Shown: positions 23,438 through 32,581 of the stretch, piece by piece
Layout: the number at the start of each line of letters is the position of its first letter
Numbering within the stretch: position 1 is the first letter of the stretch
DNA from: a virus
IMG/VR virus record: IMGVR_UViG_3300034062_004313
Span: 62,001 to 126,000 of that record
DNA: 64,000 nucleotides
Direction: 5' to 3' (one strand)
The notes under the pieces: model-generated
Database searches by the model: none
The model's input: only the letters and a program-made list of their open reading frames with translations
What the model was told of the DNA's origin: nothing
Program-made: the position numbers and the translations under genes

Positions 23438-23650
23438 ATGAAAAATAAAGAATTGTACGGATATATTTTTTCCTATAATTGTTTTACAGATAGATGGATG
23501 GCAACAAATAGAGATAATTATTTTAAGCTCTGGAATGAAGGTTTAAAAGAAGAGGTTCTTGAAAGTAGAAGTATAAATTCTCTTCAGGAGTTGATTATTA
23601 AGGGTAAAGGAGATTTAAGAACAATTTTAAAATTAAAGGAGGCTATATGA
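23438..23650 (+). CDS. Small hypothetical protein
   Basis: 70 residues. The core LYGYIFSYNCFTDRWMATNRDNYF resembles the short WRITE-type phage proteins whose fold starts with a strand, a turn and an aromatic pair; no named family. Ends in a helix. Overlaps the next gene by 4 nt. Confidence 0.5.
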   Translation: MKNKELYGYIFSYNCFTDRWMATNRDNYFKLWNEGLKEEVLESRSINSLQELIIKGKGDLRTILKLKEAI

Positions 23651-24042
23651 CATATTTTGAAAACTTCTTTAGATTTCCAAGTGTGGAAGCTGATATGGAA
23701 AACGAATGGGTAAAGAAAGCAAGTGCTGAAAGCATGAGTAAAGAACAAGAATTTAATGTAGATTATGTTATTTCCATGACTGAAATTAGTTCAGATAATG
23801 AAGTGATGTCTATATCAGAAGGATGGTATCCTAATGAATATAGCTTTAATGATGTAAAACAAACACATAAATTTCCATGTACAAGGGTGAACTTTTCAAT
23901 TGAAGGAGACTTTCTTGTTAACTGGCCTTTAAAAGAATTTAAAGTTAAGTGGCAAAAATTTCAAGATAGTCTTCCACAATTAGAAGTGATAGAGTTAAAT
24001 GAAGAAGAAGCAAAAGATTTAATTAACAAATACAAAAAATAA
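23647..24042 (+). CDS. Acidic hypothetical protein
   Basis: 131 residues, Glu-rich. TYFENFFRFPSVEADMENEW at the start, Pro/Trp motif INWPLKEFKVKWQKF-like segment in the last third. Unknown. Confidence 0.5.
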   Translation: MTYFENFFRFPSVEADMENEWVKKASAESMSKEQEFNVDYVISMTEISSDNEVMSISEGWYPNEYSFNDVKQTHKFPCTRVNFSIEGDFLVNWPLKEFKVKWQKFQDSLPQLEVIELNEEEAKDLINKYKK

Positions 24043-24314
24043 TGAAAAATCAACTTAATGGAGCTACCATTCAAAAGCAACAACAAGAATATGCTACAAA
24101 GAAAGAGATGTTAGCAGAAGTGGAAAGATATGAACTTGCTGCTAGAAAGTTTAAAGCAGAGTATGAAATGATGGAATATGCTATGAAAGCACATGAACTA
24201 AAGCCTACCTATAGAGAATTTGCACAAAAAATTATGCAAGAAGCTCAGGAAGCAATGGCTAAAATGCAGGAGAATCCAGATATTACTGTTGAGGAGGAAC
24301 AACAAGATGCTTAA
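24042..24314 (+). CDS. Helical, coiled-coil-like protein
   Basis: 90 residues, almost wholly helical and rich in Glu, Lys, Gln, Ala and Met (YATKKEMLAEVERYELAARK, KIMQEAQEAMAKMQE). Coiled-coil character suggests oligomerisation. The reverse-strand frame is a shadow. Confidence 0.6.
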   Translation: MKNQLNGATIQKQQQEYATKKEMLAEVERYELAARKFKAEYEMMEYAMKAHELKPTYREFAQKIMQEAQEAMAKMQENPDITVEEEQQDA

Positions 24315-24687
24315 AGGAAATGGAAAGATGTATAATGATAAGTATAATGCTCCAGATACATATACAGATATGGATGGGCAAAGTAAAAACTTCACTCACA
24401 TCAATTACAGTAAAAAATCAAAAATGTCTTTCCAAATGAAAGAAGAGCAAGATTTACAAGAGCTTTTAAAAGCAGACAAATTACGTATACAAGAAGAAAT
24501 ATTAAATCTTCCAGCAAGCATGTTTCCTATGGAATTTCAGGACTTTATTATAAGAGATATTCCAAATGAAAAGATTATATGGAATGAATCTATGATAAGA
24601 GATGAAGGTACACCTTTTACAACACTCCTTTCTTTAAAAACACTAACTTCTAATAGGTTAGAACACTATGGTCCAAAAGCATACTAA
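24307..24687 (+). CDS. Hypothetical protein
   Basis: 126 residues from the ATG at 24,307, 8 nt inside the upstream gene; the longer frame from 24,220 runs through that gene and its extra residues read as shadow. Charged N-terminal half, then LLKADKLRIQEEILNLPAS, SMFPMEFQDF and a C-terminal Tyr. Last gene before the promoter at 24,695. Confidence 0.55.
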   Translation: MLKGNGKMYNDKYNAPDTYTDMDGQSKNFTHINYSKKSKMSFQMKEEQDLQELLKADKLRIQEEILNLPASMFPMEFQDFIIRDIPNEKIIWNESMIRDEGTPFTTLLSLKTLTSNRLEHYGPKAY

Positions 24688-24694
24688 AAATAAT

Positions 24695-24726
24695 TTTGGA
24701 AATTTAAACTTTTTTCGTTATTTTAT
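24695..24726 (+). promoter_or_regulatory. Promoter for the packaging/head genes
   Basis: TTTG at 24,695-24,698, 20-nt spacer ending TTTTTTCGT, then TATTTTAT at 24,719-24,726 (six of eight with TAnnTTTG). The TTTGGAAA...TTTCGTA spacing resembles the promoter at 46,099. ATG of the next gene follows 8 nt later. Confidence 0.55.
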
Positions 24727-24734
24727 ATAAAACC

Positions 24735-25121
24735 ATGTACTTAATAATTCAAGAGCAAAAACCACATGTACTCAAAGACAAATATTCTGTCTTAAAGGTT
24801 TATCTATATTTACAAATGCTGAAAAAAGGACATGCTCCTTTGGATAATGATATTGACATACTATGTGAATTATTCTTTGCTGGAGGTTATTGTGGTATAA
24901 AGGAAAAGAAATGGTTTTATAAAACAGTGATAGACAAGAAGTTACGTAATTCTGAACAGAGTATAAGTAATAAACTAACCGAATTCTTTGAAAAGAAGGG
25001 ATATATATTTAGGACTGATAGAAATTGTGTAGAGCTTAATTACGATTTCTTCCCAAAAGAAGGGATAGTAGGAGATGTAGAAGGAATTGGTTTATCTTTA
25101 AAGGTGGCACATGCAAGCTGA
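24735..25121 (+). CDS. Hypothetical protein, first gene of packaging unit
   Basis: 128 residues. Helix-rich, with a Cys/Gly segment (ILCELFFAGGYCGIKEKKWFYK) and a likely winged-helix-like stretch (NSEQSISNKLTEFFEKKGYIFRTDRN). The position upstream of the terminase genes and the fold hint suggest DNA binding or regulation, unproven. Overlaps the next gene by 11 nt. Confidence 0.55.
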   Translation: MYLIIQEQKPHVLKDKYSVLKVYLYLQMLKKGHAPLDNDIDILCELFFAGGYCGIKEKKWFYKTVIDKKLRNSEQSISNKLTEFFEKKGYIFRTDRNCVELNYDFFPKEGIVGDVEGIGLSLKVAHAS

Positions 25122-25515
25122 TATAAAAACAATCTGTAAGAAATTATCAAAAGAAAAGAATATAGATTACAATCTATTAAAGGCTGTGGGTGATACAGTA
25201 TTTAAAGAAACTAAAAAAGTTCTTAATAATCCTCCCAATCTTATTATTAACTTAAAAGGTTTAGGAAGGTGGTATTTAAGAAAGCAACAGATGGAAAGGA
25301 AAATAGAATACCTTGAAGATTACTATAAGTATGAATCTGGTGTTCTACCTGAACCATTGGGTAAGTATTGGGAAAATAAAGAAGTAAAGGAAAAGCTTGA
25401 AGCCTTACTACCTGTTTATGAGAAATATTTAAATAGAAAACAAGAAGTAAGAGATTTAAGAGTGGAACTTGGATTTACAAAAATCATAGAATTAACAGAT
25501 GATGAAGAGGATTAA
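25111..25515 (+). CDS. Possible HU/IHF-like N-terminal fold protein
   Basis: 134 residues. Residues ~5-60 (KKLSKEKNIDYNLLKAVGDTVF ... LIINLKGLGRWYLRK) follow the HU/IHF pattern of two helices and the GFG-like turn (KGLGRWYLR; compare GFGTFEVRE). The usual DNA-binding arm is missing; the remainder is a charged coil with YLEDYYKYESG and PVYEKYLNRKQEVRDL. crAss-like phages carry IHF-like genes, so this is plausible, but similarity is weak. Confidence 0.45.
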   Translation: MQADIKTICKKLSKEKNIDYNLLKAVGDTVFKETKKVLNNPPNLIINLKGLGRWYLRKQQMERKIEYLEDYYKYESGVLPEPLGKYWENKEVKEKLEALLPVYEKYLNRKQEVRDLRVELGFTKIIELTDDEED

Positions 25516-25864
25516 ACACTATATAAAACTGCTTTGTTCAAGAAAGTATTGGACTTGGAGTAATTTTAAAGGAGTTGTACAAGCCTATTTTCGTAAGACT
25601 AAATATGAATATATGGGATATAAAGTTCCGAAGCATATTCATGAACAATATATGTGGAGAGAGATTAAAGCTAAGAAGTGTATAGATAATATAACATGCT
25701 TAAACTGTGATTGTTACATTAAAGAAAGAATCCTTGAAGATAGAGGATGCTCTATAATGGAAGGTAAGGGAAACCTTGTAGGTAAACAAGAACCTTGTTA
25801 TCCAGATTTAATGAAAAGAGAAGTATGGAACAATTATAAAACTAATAATAAAATAAAAATATGA
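25499..25864 (+). CDS. Cys-rich basic hypothetical protein
   Basis: 121 residues. Basic N-terminus (MKRIKHYIKLLCSRKYWTWSN) and a Cys group KKCIDNITCLNCDCYIKERILEDRGC that may bind zinc. Overlaps the upstream gene by 17 nt. Confidence 0.55.
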   Translation: MMKRIKHYIKLLCSRKYWTWSNFKGVVQAYFRKTKYEYMGYKVPKHIHEQYMWREIKAKKCIDNITCLNCDCYIKERILEDRGCSIMEGKGNLVGKQEPCYPDLMKREVWNNYKTNNKIKI

Positions 25865-26154
25865 TATTAAACTTACCAACCAAAATAGATTTTGGTCAAA
25901 TGAAATTTGGTAGCTCTTATAGTAGAGATTACATAATTAAAAACACTACAAATCAAGGGATTAATATTACTGATTTTTCTAAAAGCTGTAGTTGTGTACA
26001 AGCTTCTTTAAAAGTGAGTCACCTATCTCCAAATGAATCCACTACTATAAATGTCACTGTAACTCCGGGTTCTACAGGATTATTCAGTAGAAGTATGGCA
26101 TTTAAAATAAATGGGCAATCATATACAGTAACATTAACAGGACATGCAAGTTAA
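25861..26154 (+). CDS. DUF1573-like immunoglobulin-type domain protein
   Basis: 97 residues, one domain. The pattern KIDFGQMKFGSSYSRDYIIKN followed by SKSCSCVQASL and LSPNESTTINVTVTPG matches DUF1573/ASH-type beta sandwiches, with the CSC motif that marks DUF1573. These domains are common in Bacteroidetes secreted proteins. A stand-alone copy in a packaging operon may serve as a capsid decoration or adhesion domain; inference. Overlaps both neighbours. Confidence 0.7.
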   Translation: MILNLPTKIDFGQMKFGSSYSRDYIIKNTTNQGINITDFSKSCSCVQASLKVSHLSPNESTTINVTVTPGSTGLFSRSMAFKINGQSYTVTLTGHAS

Positions 26155-26917
26155 ATTTATAGAGAGTACCCATCAATATTTAAGTGATAAAGGAGAGCTT
26201 ACATCTGTTTCAAAATTCGTAAAAGGTTTTGAAGTTGAGAAAGATTGGAAAAAGATTGCTGAAAAGAATGTAAGGAACCTAAAGAAATATAAAGGTATAA
26301 TAAAAACTGTAGACCAAGTTCTTAAAGAATGGGAAAATAAAAGAAATCTTGGAAGTGCTGCTGGTACAATATTACATGAAATAAAAGAGAAGCAAAGAAT
26401 AGAATCATGCTCTAATATTAAACATTCTGGATTTAAAGGAGAAGATGGTGGAAAGGTGAGCTTTGATTTATCTTTATTAGAAGATGGTTATATTTATCCT
26501 GAACTTATGTTATATGATTTTGATTATATGGTTTGTGGTCAAAGTGATGAAGTAGAAATTCTTGATAGAAAGATTAATATCATAGACTATAAATCAGATA
26601 AGAGTATAGATTTTAAAGCCTATCAAACAGAATGGACAGAACCTGAATATCTATTACCACCTTTAAATCACTTACAAAATTGTAATGGTAACCTATATGC
26701 TCTAAAGATGTCCTTATATATGTATATGGCATGGAAACAATGCAGAGGAAAGTTTAAACCCGGCAAGATAATACTCAAATGGTGTCCTATAGAACGTGAT
26801 GAAGATGGTATACCTATATTATATGATGGAATACCAAAAATAATAAAAGAACAGGATATAGAACTTCCATATATGAAACAGGAAGTGTTAAAAATGCTAG
26901 AATGCTACCAAAAATAA
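26144..26917 (+). CDS. PD-(D/E)XK nuclease (RecB/Cas4-like)
   Basis: 257 residues. His78-Glu79 in GTILHEIKEK, Asp135 in GQSDEVEIL, and Asp148-x-Lys150 in INIIDYKSDK form the PD-(D/E)XK core; a later HLQNCNGNLYALKMSLY matches the Q-x-x-x-Y helix of the RecB/Cas4 group. Such nucleases are known in crAss-like genomes. It lies two genes upstream of TerL; a role in DNA recombination, repair or packaging-end processing is likely. Confidence 0.8.
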   Translation: MQVKFIESTHQYLSDKGELTSVSKFVKGFEVEKDWKKIAEKNVRNLKKYKGIIKTVDQVLKEWENKRNLGSAAGTILHEIKEKQRIESCSNIKHSGFKGEDGGKVSFDLSLLEDGYIYPELMLYDFDYMVCGQSDEVEILDRKINIIDYKSDKSIDFKAYQTEWTEPEYLLPPLNHLQNCNGNLYALKMSLYMYMAWKQCRGKFKPGKIILKWCPIERDEDGIPILYDGIPKIIKEQDIELPYMKQEVLKMLECYQK

Positions 26918-27423
26918 TTGATTATGATACGGATACTAAGCAAATACAATTAACCGAAAATGCTTATGTCATTCCTGAATTAAGAAATCTTATAGATAAA
27001 TATCCAGATAATTATGTACCATATGTTACATACGTATATTTAATGTGTGGATATAATAGCCCTTATATTAATTTACCAGATTCTGAAAGACAGGAGCAGG
27101 TAATATTTGATGTTCAAGAATTATTCACAGACTTTGACCCCTTCGAACCATTATTAGAAAAGGCGGTGGAAAAACTGAGTGACTTATATAAAAGTCCAAT
27201 TATGAAATTAGCTGAAGAGCTTGGTAATGAAGTGGATAGATTCAGAAAGATTCTAAAAACTGAAGCTATTGTAACTGGACCAGAAGGTAATTTCAGAGAA
27301 AGAATGGCTCTCTTAGAGAAAATTGATAAGATATCAAGTTCTTATGCAAAGGTAAAAGAACAAGCAAAAAAAGAAATGGATGATGATGGTATACGTGGTG
27401 ACCATGAAATAGGTATGTACTAA
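26902..27423 (+). CDS. Putative small terminase subunit (by position)
   Basis: 173 residues. It is directly upstream of TerL, sharing one base with its start. The C-terminal half is helical coiled-coil type (ERMALLEKIDKISSSYAKVKEQAKKEMDDD). No helix-turn-helix is visible at the N-terminus. TerS assignment rests on position, size and oligomer-like helices only. Confidence 0.4.
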   Translation: MLPKIIDYDTDTKQIQLTENAYVIPELRNLIDKYPDNYVPYVTYVYLMCGYNSPYINLPDSERQEQVIFDVQELFTDFDPFEPLLEKAVEKLSDLYKSPIMKLAEELGNEVDRFRKILKTEAIVTGPEGNFRERMALLEKIDKISSSYAKVKEQAKKEMDDDGIRGDHEIGMY

Positions 27424-29723
27424 TGTTTTTTAAATTCCCCTTAAAAATACCAAGATGGAAATCTTCTACTAATGAGTGGGATTACCAAATTTTTGATAAT
27501 AAACAATCCTTTATAGATTATATGTGGAAGCAATTTAAACTTCCCGGAGAATATAATTTAAGAGAAGATATTAACTTAAAGATACAAGAAGAGGGTATTA
27601 AATATACCAAAACTGCTAATCCAGAAACATTTCAAGGTGGTCGTTACCACAATTATGTCAAGGGTAGCATACATTATAAGAATTGGCACACTGCTCAAAA
27701 AGAGAAGGTTTTATGTGGAGTGATATATGATGACTTTTATATCCCCCCTTATTATCATTGGTATCTAAACTTTTGCCCATTCTTTGATGACATAAAAATG
27801 TTATATAGATTTGGAGATGTGTGGGATACAGATTTATGGTATTTCCACTATCTCACTTTATGTCTATTACTAGGTAAGAATGTTTATGGTGTTAAGGGTA
27901 GACAGAAAGGATTTTCCTTGAAACATATGGCATTTCTATATTGGGGATATTGTTGGTTTGGAGGTGGTGTATATACTGTAGGAGCATATGATGAGAGTCT
28001 TGTTGATAAATCTTGGATATTCTTAGAGAGATATAGAAATCACATAAATAAATACACTCCTTGGAAAAGAGGACCAATTAAACCTAAATCCTTAGAATGG
28101 GAAGAACTTATTGAAACCAAGAAGGGTGGAACAGTTGGAGGTGGAGCAAAACTCTCTGGAGTTACATTCAAACAAAGTCCTACAAAAGATGTAGGGGGTG
28201 TTCAAACAATATTCAATTATGAAGAACCCGGAGTTAGCCCTACAATAACCCAAACATACTCTTTTATAAAACCTGCTATGAAAAAGGGGTCTGTAAAGAC
28301 TGGTATATTTGTAGCATGTGGTTCTGTAGGTAATCTTGAACAAGCAGAAGGATTAAGACAGATGGTATATAATCCTGCTTCTTATGATGGTCTTCCTGTT
28401 AAAAATATATGGGATGAAGATGCTGGACCAGATGACACTTGTGCCATATTTATATCAGAAGCATATTCTATGCTTGGTGAAGATTATCACTTTGATGATT
28501 ATGGTAAAGTGGTTGGTGGTTCTGGTAGACCATTCATTGATAATGCTGGTAATTCAGATATTAAATTATCATTAGAATGGATTGCTGAAAATGATAAACT
28601 TCTTCAAGTCTCTAAAAAGAGTGAAGAAGAAAAGCAAATTGATAGGTCTCAGAAATGTACAAGCTTAAAGCAAGCATTTGCTGAAAGAAAAATATCCTAC
28701 TTTCCTGTTGCCAAATTAAAAAGGAGACAAGAACAATTAAAAATATTAGAGAGTGAAGGAAAGTTAAAGCATCGTAAAGGGTTATTATATATTGATAATG
28801 ACGGTGTTATAAAACTTGATGAAAAGGATAAAGGAGAAGAACATGGTTATCCTATTAATCCAGCTTGGGAAGATAAAAGAGGATGTGTTACAATAATTCA
28901 TGATTGTGAACCAAATCCTGCTAAATATAGATATTTTGTTGGAGTGGATACAGTGGAAGCAGATGAAACAACTACATCTGATTCTATACAAACAGTTGAT
29001 GTATTTGAAGGACAAACCACTGTTAAGGATGAACATGGTAGAATATTAAGAATAGAAGGTGATAGACTTGTTGCTACTTATAGAGGTAGATTTAATCCTG
29101 TAGATGGTGGAAATGAACAAGCATGGCTCTTAATAAAAAAGTATAATGGTTACTGCTATCAAGAAAGGAGTAAGCCAAACTTTCAATCTTACATGAAGAG
29201 AAATGGTTGGGCTGAACAATATTTAGCTAAGGAATCAGAAGTGCAAATATTCAAAGATGTAAACTTCTATAAAGAAAAGCCTGATAGTGGATTATATGGA
29301 TTTACTATCACTTTAAATAATCAAATATGGGAAACCTTTAAGAAGATAGGAAGTGAATATCTTCATTCTGAATATGATAGGCAAACTATAACAACTGAAG
29401 AAGGGGATGAGAAATCAATAAAAATATATACAGGTATAGATAGAATTGAAGACTATTGGTTATTGGAAGAATTTATTCAATATGCAGAAGATAAATCTGG
29501 AAGACCTAAAAAGAATACAGATAGGTTAATTTCATTCTTTGCAGCTTTGATACTTTCGAAGGTGTTCCAAAATAGTCACAACTCTATAAGAATAGAACAT
29601 AGTCAAAAAGATGTACCTAAAAAGGTATATTCTCCGAAACCTGTAAATATGCTTGGTGGTGTGAGTAAAAAAACGTATAATAATACTAAAGGGGTCAGAA
29701 AAAGACCTATATCAATGATATAA
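27423..29723 (+). CDS. terL: Terminase large subunit
   Basis: 766 residues. ATPase: Walker A-like GVKGRQKGFS (about 156-165) and Walker B TIFNYEEP (263-269, catalytic Glu267/268). Nuclease: VGVDTVEAD (Asp509), CYQERSK (Glu581) and KNTDRLISFFAAL (Asp700), the acidic triad of the RNase H-like endonuclease. It drives genome packaging into the pr ohead at the portal vertex. Length agrees with crAss-like TerL proteins of about 700-800 residues. Stop overlaps the portal start by one base; opposite-strand frames are shadows. Confidence 0.92.
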   Translation: MFFKFPLKIPRWKSSTNEWDYQIFDNKQSFIDYMWKQFKLPGEYNLREDINLKIQEEGIKYTKTANPETFQGGRYHNYVKGSIHYKNWHTAQKEKVLCGVIYDDFYIPPYYHWYLNFCPFFDDIKMLYRFGDVWDTDLWYFHYLTLCLLLGKNVYGVKGRQKGFSLKHMAFLYWGYCWFGGGVYTVGAYDESLVDKSWIFLERYRNHINKYTPWKRGPIKPKSLEWEELIETKKGGTVGGGAKLSGVTFKQSPTKDVGGVQTIFNYEEPGVSPTITQTYSFIKPAMKKGSVKTGIFVACGSVGNLEQAEGLRQMVYNPASYDGLPVKNIWDEDAGPDDTCAIFISEAYSMLGEDYHFDDYGKVVGGSGRPFIDNAGNSDIKLSLEWIAENDKLLQVSKKSEEEKQIDRSQKCTSLKQAFAERKISYFPVAKLKRRQEQLKILESEGKLKHRKGLLYIDNDGVIKLDEKDKGEEHGYPINPAWEDKRGCVTIIHDCEPNPAKYRYFVGVDTVEADETTTSDSIQTVDVFEGQTTVKDEHGRILRIEGDRLVATYRGRFNPVDGGNEQAWLLIKKYNGYCYQERSKPNFQSYMKRNGWAEQYLAKESEVQIFKDVNFYKEKPDSGLYGFTITLNNQIWETFKKIGSEYLHSEYDRQTITTEEGDEKSIKIYTGIDRIEDYWLLEEFIQYAEDKSGRPKKNTDRLISFFAALILSKVFQNSHNSIRIEHSQKDVPKKVYSPKPVNMLGGVSKKTYNNTKGVRKRPISMI

Positions 29724-32500
29724 TGGCGCAAACTAAAATGATATGGAGCAGTGATTTGTATAAAGGATTTAAAACAAATTCTGCCCAACAACTAAAAATA
29801 GACGACCTTCTTCCTTTTAATTTCTTAGTGGAAAAAGAAAAAGGACCGGATTGGATAAGAGCTGTAGCAGATTTCTATGAAACTGCTGGATGGGTTAATG
29901 TAGAAAAGAAAGCTTACGGTATTCAAAGAAATTTTGATTTACGTTATTCAAAGCTGAATCCATCCGATTATATTGTTGGGCCATCTCACTATGATTATTA
30001 CTTAGCTGCTGGACTTGATGTTGCTATTGGAGAAACTTCTCCTATACAACAATTCTATCCATTAGTAGATAATATTGTAGACTTACTAAGAGGAGAATAT
30101 GTTAAGAGAGATAATAGTATGTTAATTGAAGTGATAGACCCATATTCTCAAAATGAACTATTTGAAAAGAAAGAGAAAGAATTTGAAGGAGTGATGATGA
30201 GTTATTTAGAAAAACAGATACAACTCAATCTTCAAAAATCAGGACTTGCTCCATCTCAAGACCAAAACTTAAATCAACAATACGAACAGAGTTATCAAGA
30301 TGCTATGAGACAACTTACAGAAGTTGAAATGGCATCTAAAAAATATAGAACCACAGGACAAAAGTGGGCTGAAAAGGTTTTAAAGGTACATGACCAAAGA
30401 TATAATTTACACGAATTAGAACCAGATGGTTTTGAAAGCTCTCTAATATCAGATAGATGTTTTTATCATATTGACTTATTAGAAGATGATTTTAAATTAG
30501 AACTTATAAATGTTAAGTGGTGTGATTATCACAAGGGACCAAATGTTAAATATGTTTCAGAAGGAGACTACTTTCTTTGGTTTGAATTTATGAGCAGTGG
30601 CCAAATTATAGATAAGTTTGGTACAAGAATGGAAGAAAAGGATATAGATAAGCTAAAAGAAGTTTATTTAAAAACCTCAAATCTTGTTGTACCCGATGGT
30701 CAAAGAGCTATACAAGGTGCTTATTATGACCATAGTAAACCTTGGAGTGAAGCTACAGATTTGAATCCTAATATGAACAATGCTTTATTAGGTAAAGAAC
30801 TTGCTTACTCCTACATGCGTTCTCCAAACTTTGACCACAATGAAGATGTGGATATACTAAATCCTGTTTGGGGAAGAAGAGTGACAGGTAAGCCACAAAT
30901 GTTTAGAGTGATGAGACTCTATTGGAAGAGTATGAGAAAGATTGGTTGGCTTACTAAAATAGATAGGTCAGGAGTTATGTCATATAATGATTGGGTAGAT
31001 GAACATTTTGTAGTGACAGAAGAACCTAAATATGACCACACTTTAATAAAAGAAAAGAAGAAGGATAATTTATTATATGGAGAACATATTGATTGGACAT
31101 GGGTTCCTCAATGGAGACATGTGATTAAAATTTCTCCAAATCAAAAGCATACATTCTGGATGAATTGGAATGAAACATTTGAAACCATATATATTGATGG
31201 AGCACCTGTTAAGTTTCAATTTAAAGGAGATAAAAGTCCATATGGATGTTTACCACCTGTTGAAGGTGCTGAATTTAGCTGGATGAATACTGGACCAGTT
31301 TCTTTAGTAGATAGACTTAAACCAAAGCAAATACTTTATAATATTTGCATGAATAAAGTACCTAAAAAGATATTGGAAGATTTTGGATTAAAACTCGGTG
31401 TACATAATTCTCTTGTTACAAATGGTTCTACATCTGTTCAATCTGAAGTTGACCCACTTATGGAATTTGAAGAAAGACTTAGAGAATCTCCAATATTTAA
31501 TTATAGTACAGATATGGATACATTGAGAGCTATAGGACAACCTCCTAGACCTGAATTGTATAACATGTCCACTGTACAAGATGCTCAAGCATATTTACAA
31601 TTGGCAACATTTGTTAAAGAGAGTGCTGGTGAAGATGTTGGTATAACAAGACAACGTACAGCTAAGATGCAAGCTTCTGAAACTGCTACAGGAATACAAC
31701 AAGCAATAAATTATTCTGAAACTCAAACAGAGAAATATTTTGAGAATTACAGTAATTTAATGACAAGAGTGAGACAGCGTATGTTAGATGCTGCTCAATT
31801 TTATAGCACATTTGTTCCTTCTTCAAGAGATATATATCTTAATGAATATGAAGAGAATGTATTTCTTGAAATGGATGGGATGCAAAATCTGCTTCCACAA
31901 TATTTAATAAAGGTGACTTCCAGACCAAATGTTAAGGAAGCCTTGAAACAAATTAAACAATTCCTATTCGAAGAAAATACTCTTCCTATAAAACCTTCTG
32001 ATAAGATACAAGCTTTCTTTAATAATAGTCAGGCAAGAATAATAGAACTTTTCAAAGAAGGTGAAGCAGAACAAGTTCTTAGAGAAGATAAACAAAGAGA
32101 ATTTGAACAATCTATGCAACAAGAAAAACTTGCTCAACAAGAAAGATTAGAACAAGATAAGAGAGAAAGAGAAGATAATAATAAAGAACTTGATAGAGAG
32201 AGCAATGAATATATTGCTTCTATAAGAGCATTGGGTGGAGTTCAAACTGATGCTAATGTAGACGGTACATTAGATGCTGCTCAAAATATGCAAATATTAA
32301 TGAAGCAAAAAGAGATGCAAAATAAAGCAATGCAACTTATAGATGAAAGACAATCCAAACGTCAAGAAGCTATAGAGACTAATCTACTTGAAAGAGAGAA
32401 GATTGCTGGTAAACTTGAAGAGACAAGAATGAAAACTGAAGCTCAGAAGTTTGTTGCAAAAGAAAACAAACAAAAGCATGAAGTAAAGAAAAGGAAATAG
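29723..32500 (+). CDS. Portal protein
   Basis: 925 residues, the gene directly after TerL. Portal-type features: helical wing region, a conserved middle with HTFWMNWNETFETIYID and PYGCLPPVEGAEFSWMNTGP, then VDRLKPKQILYNICMNKV and the helical crown/barrel part, ending in a long charged coiled coil (EQSMQQEKLAQQERLEQDKR). Forms the dodecameric gate for DNA at the tail vertex. Assigned by synteny, size and pattern typical of crAss-like portals. Confidence 0.85.
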   Translation: MAQTKMIWSSDLYKGFKTNSAQQLKIDDLLPFNFLVEKEKGPDWIRAVADFYETAGWVNVEKKAYGIQRNFDLRYSKLNPSDYIVGPSHYDYYLAAGLDVAIGETSPIQQFYPLVDNIVDLLRGEYVKRDNSMLIEVIDPYSQNELFEKKEKEFEGVMMSYLEKQIQLNLQKSGLAPSQDQNLNQQYEQSYQDAMRQLTEVEMASKKYRTTGQKWAEKVLKVHDQRYNLHELEPDGFESSLISDRCFYHIDLLEDDFKLELINVKWCDYHKGPNVKYVSEGDYFLWFEFMSSGQIIDKFGTRMEEKDIDKLKEVYLKTSNLVVPDGQRAIQGAYYDHSKPWSEATDLNPNMNNALLGKELAYSYMRSPNFDHNEDVDILNPVWGRRVTGKPQMFRVMRLYWKSMRKIGWLTKIDRSGVMSYNDWVDEHFVVTEEPKYDHTLIKEKKKDNLLYGEHIDWTWVPQWRHVIKISPNQKHTFWMNWNETFETIYIDGAPVKFQFKGDKSPYGCLPPVEGAEFSWMNTGPVSLVDRLKPKQILYNICMNKVPKKILEDFGLKLGVHNSLVTNGSTSVQSEVDPLMEFEERLRESPIFNYSTDMDTLRAIGQPPRPELYNMSTVQDAQAYLQLATFVKESAGEDVGITRQRTAKMQASETATGIQQAINYSETQTEKYFENYSNLMTRVRQRMLDAAQFYSTFVPSSRDIYLNEYEENVFLEMDGMQNLLPQYLIKVTSRPNVKEALKQIKQFLFEENTLPIKPSDKIQAFFNNSQARIIELFKEGEAEQVLREDKQREFEQSMQQEKLAQQERLEQDKREREDNNKELDRESNEYIASIRALGGVQTDANVDGTLDAAQNMQILMKQKEMQNKAMQLIDERQSKRQEAIETNLLEREKIAGKLEETRMKTEAQKFVAKENKQKHEVKKRK

Positions 32501-32581
32501 TTATATTATCAAATTGAAATTTAACAATTTGGAAAAATAATTTAAAAAGTGTATTATATATTATAAAACAAAACCAATATT

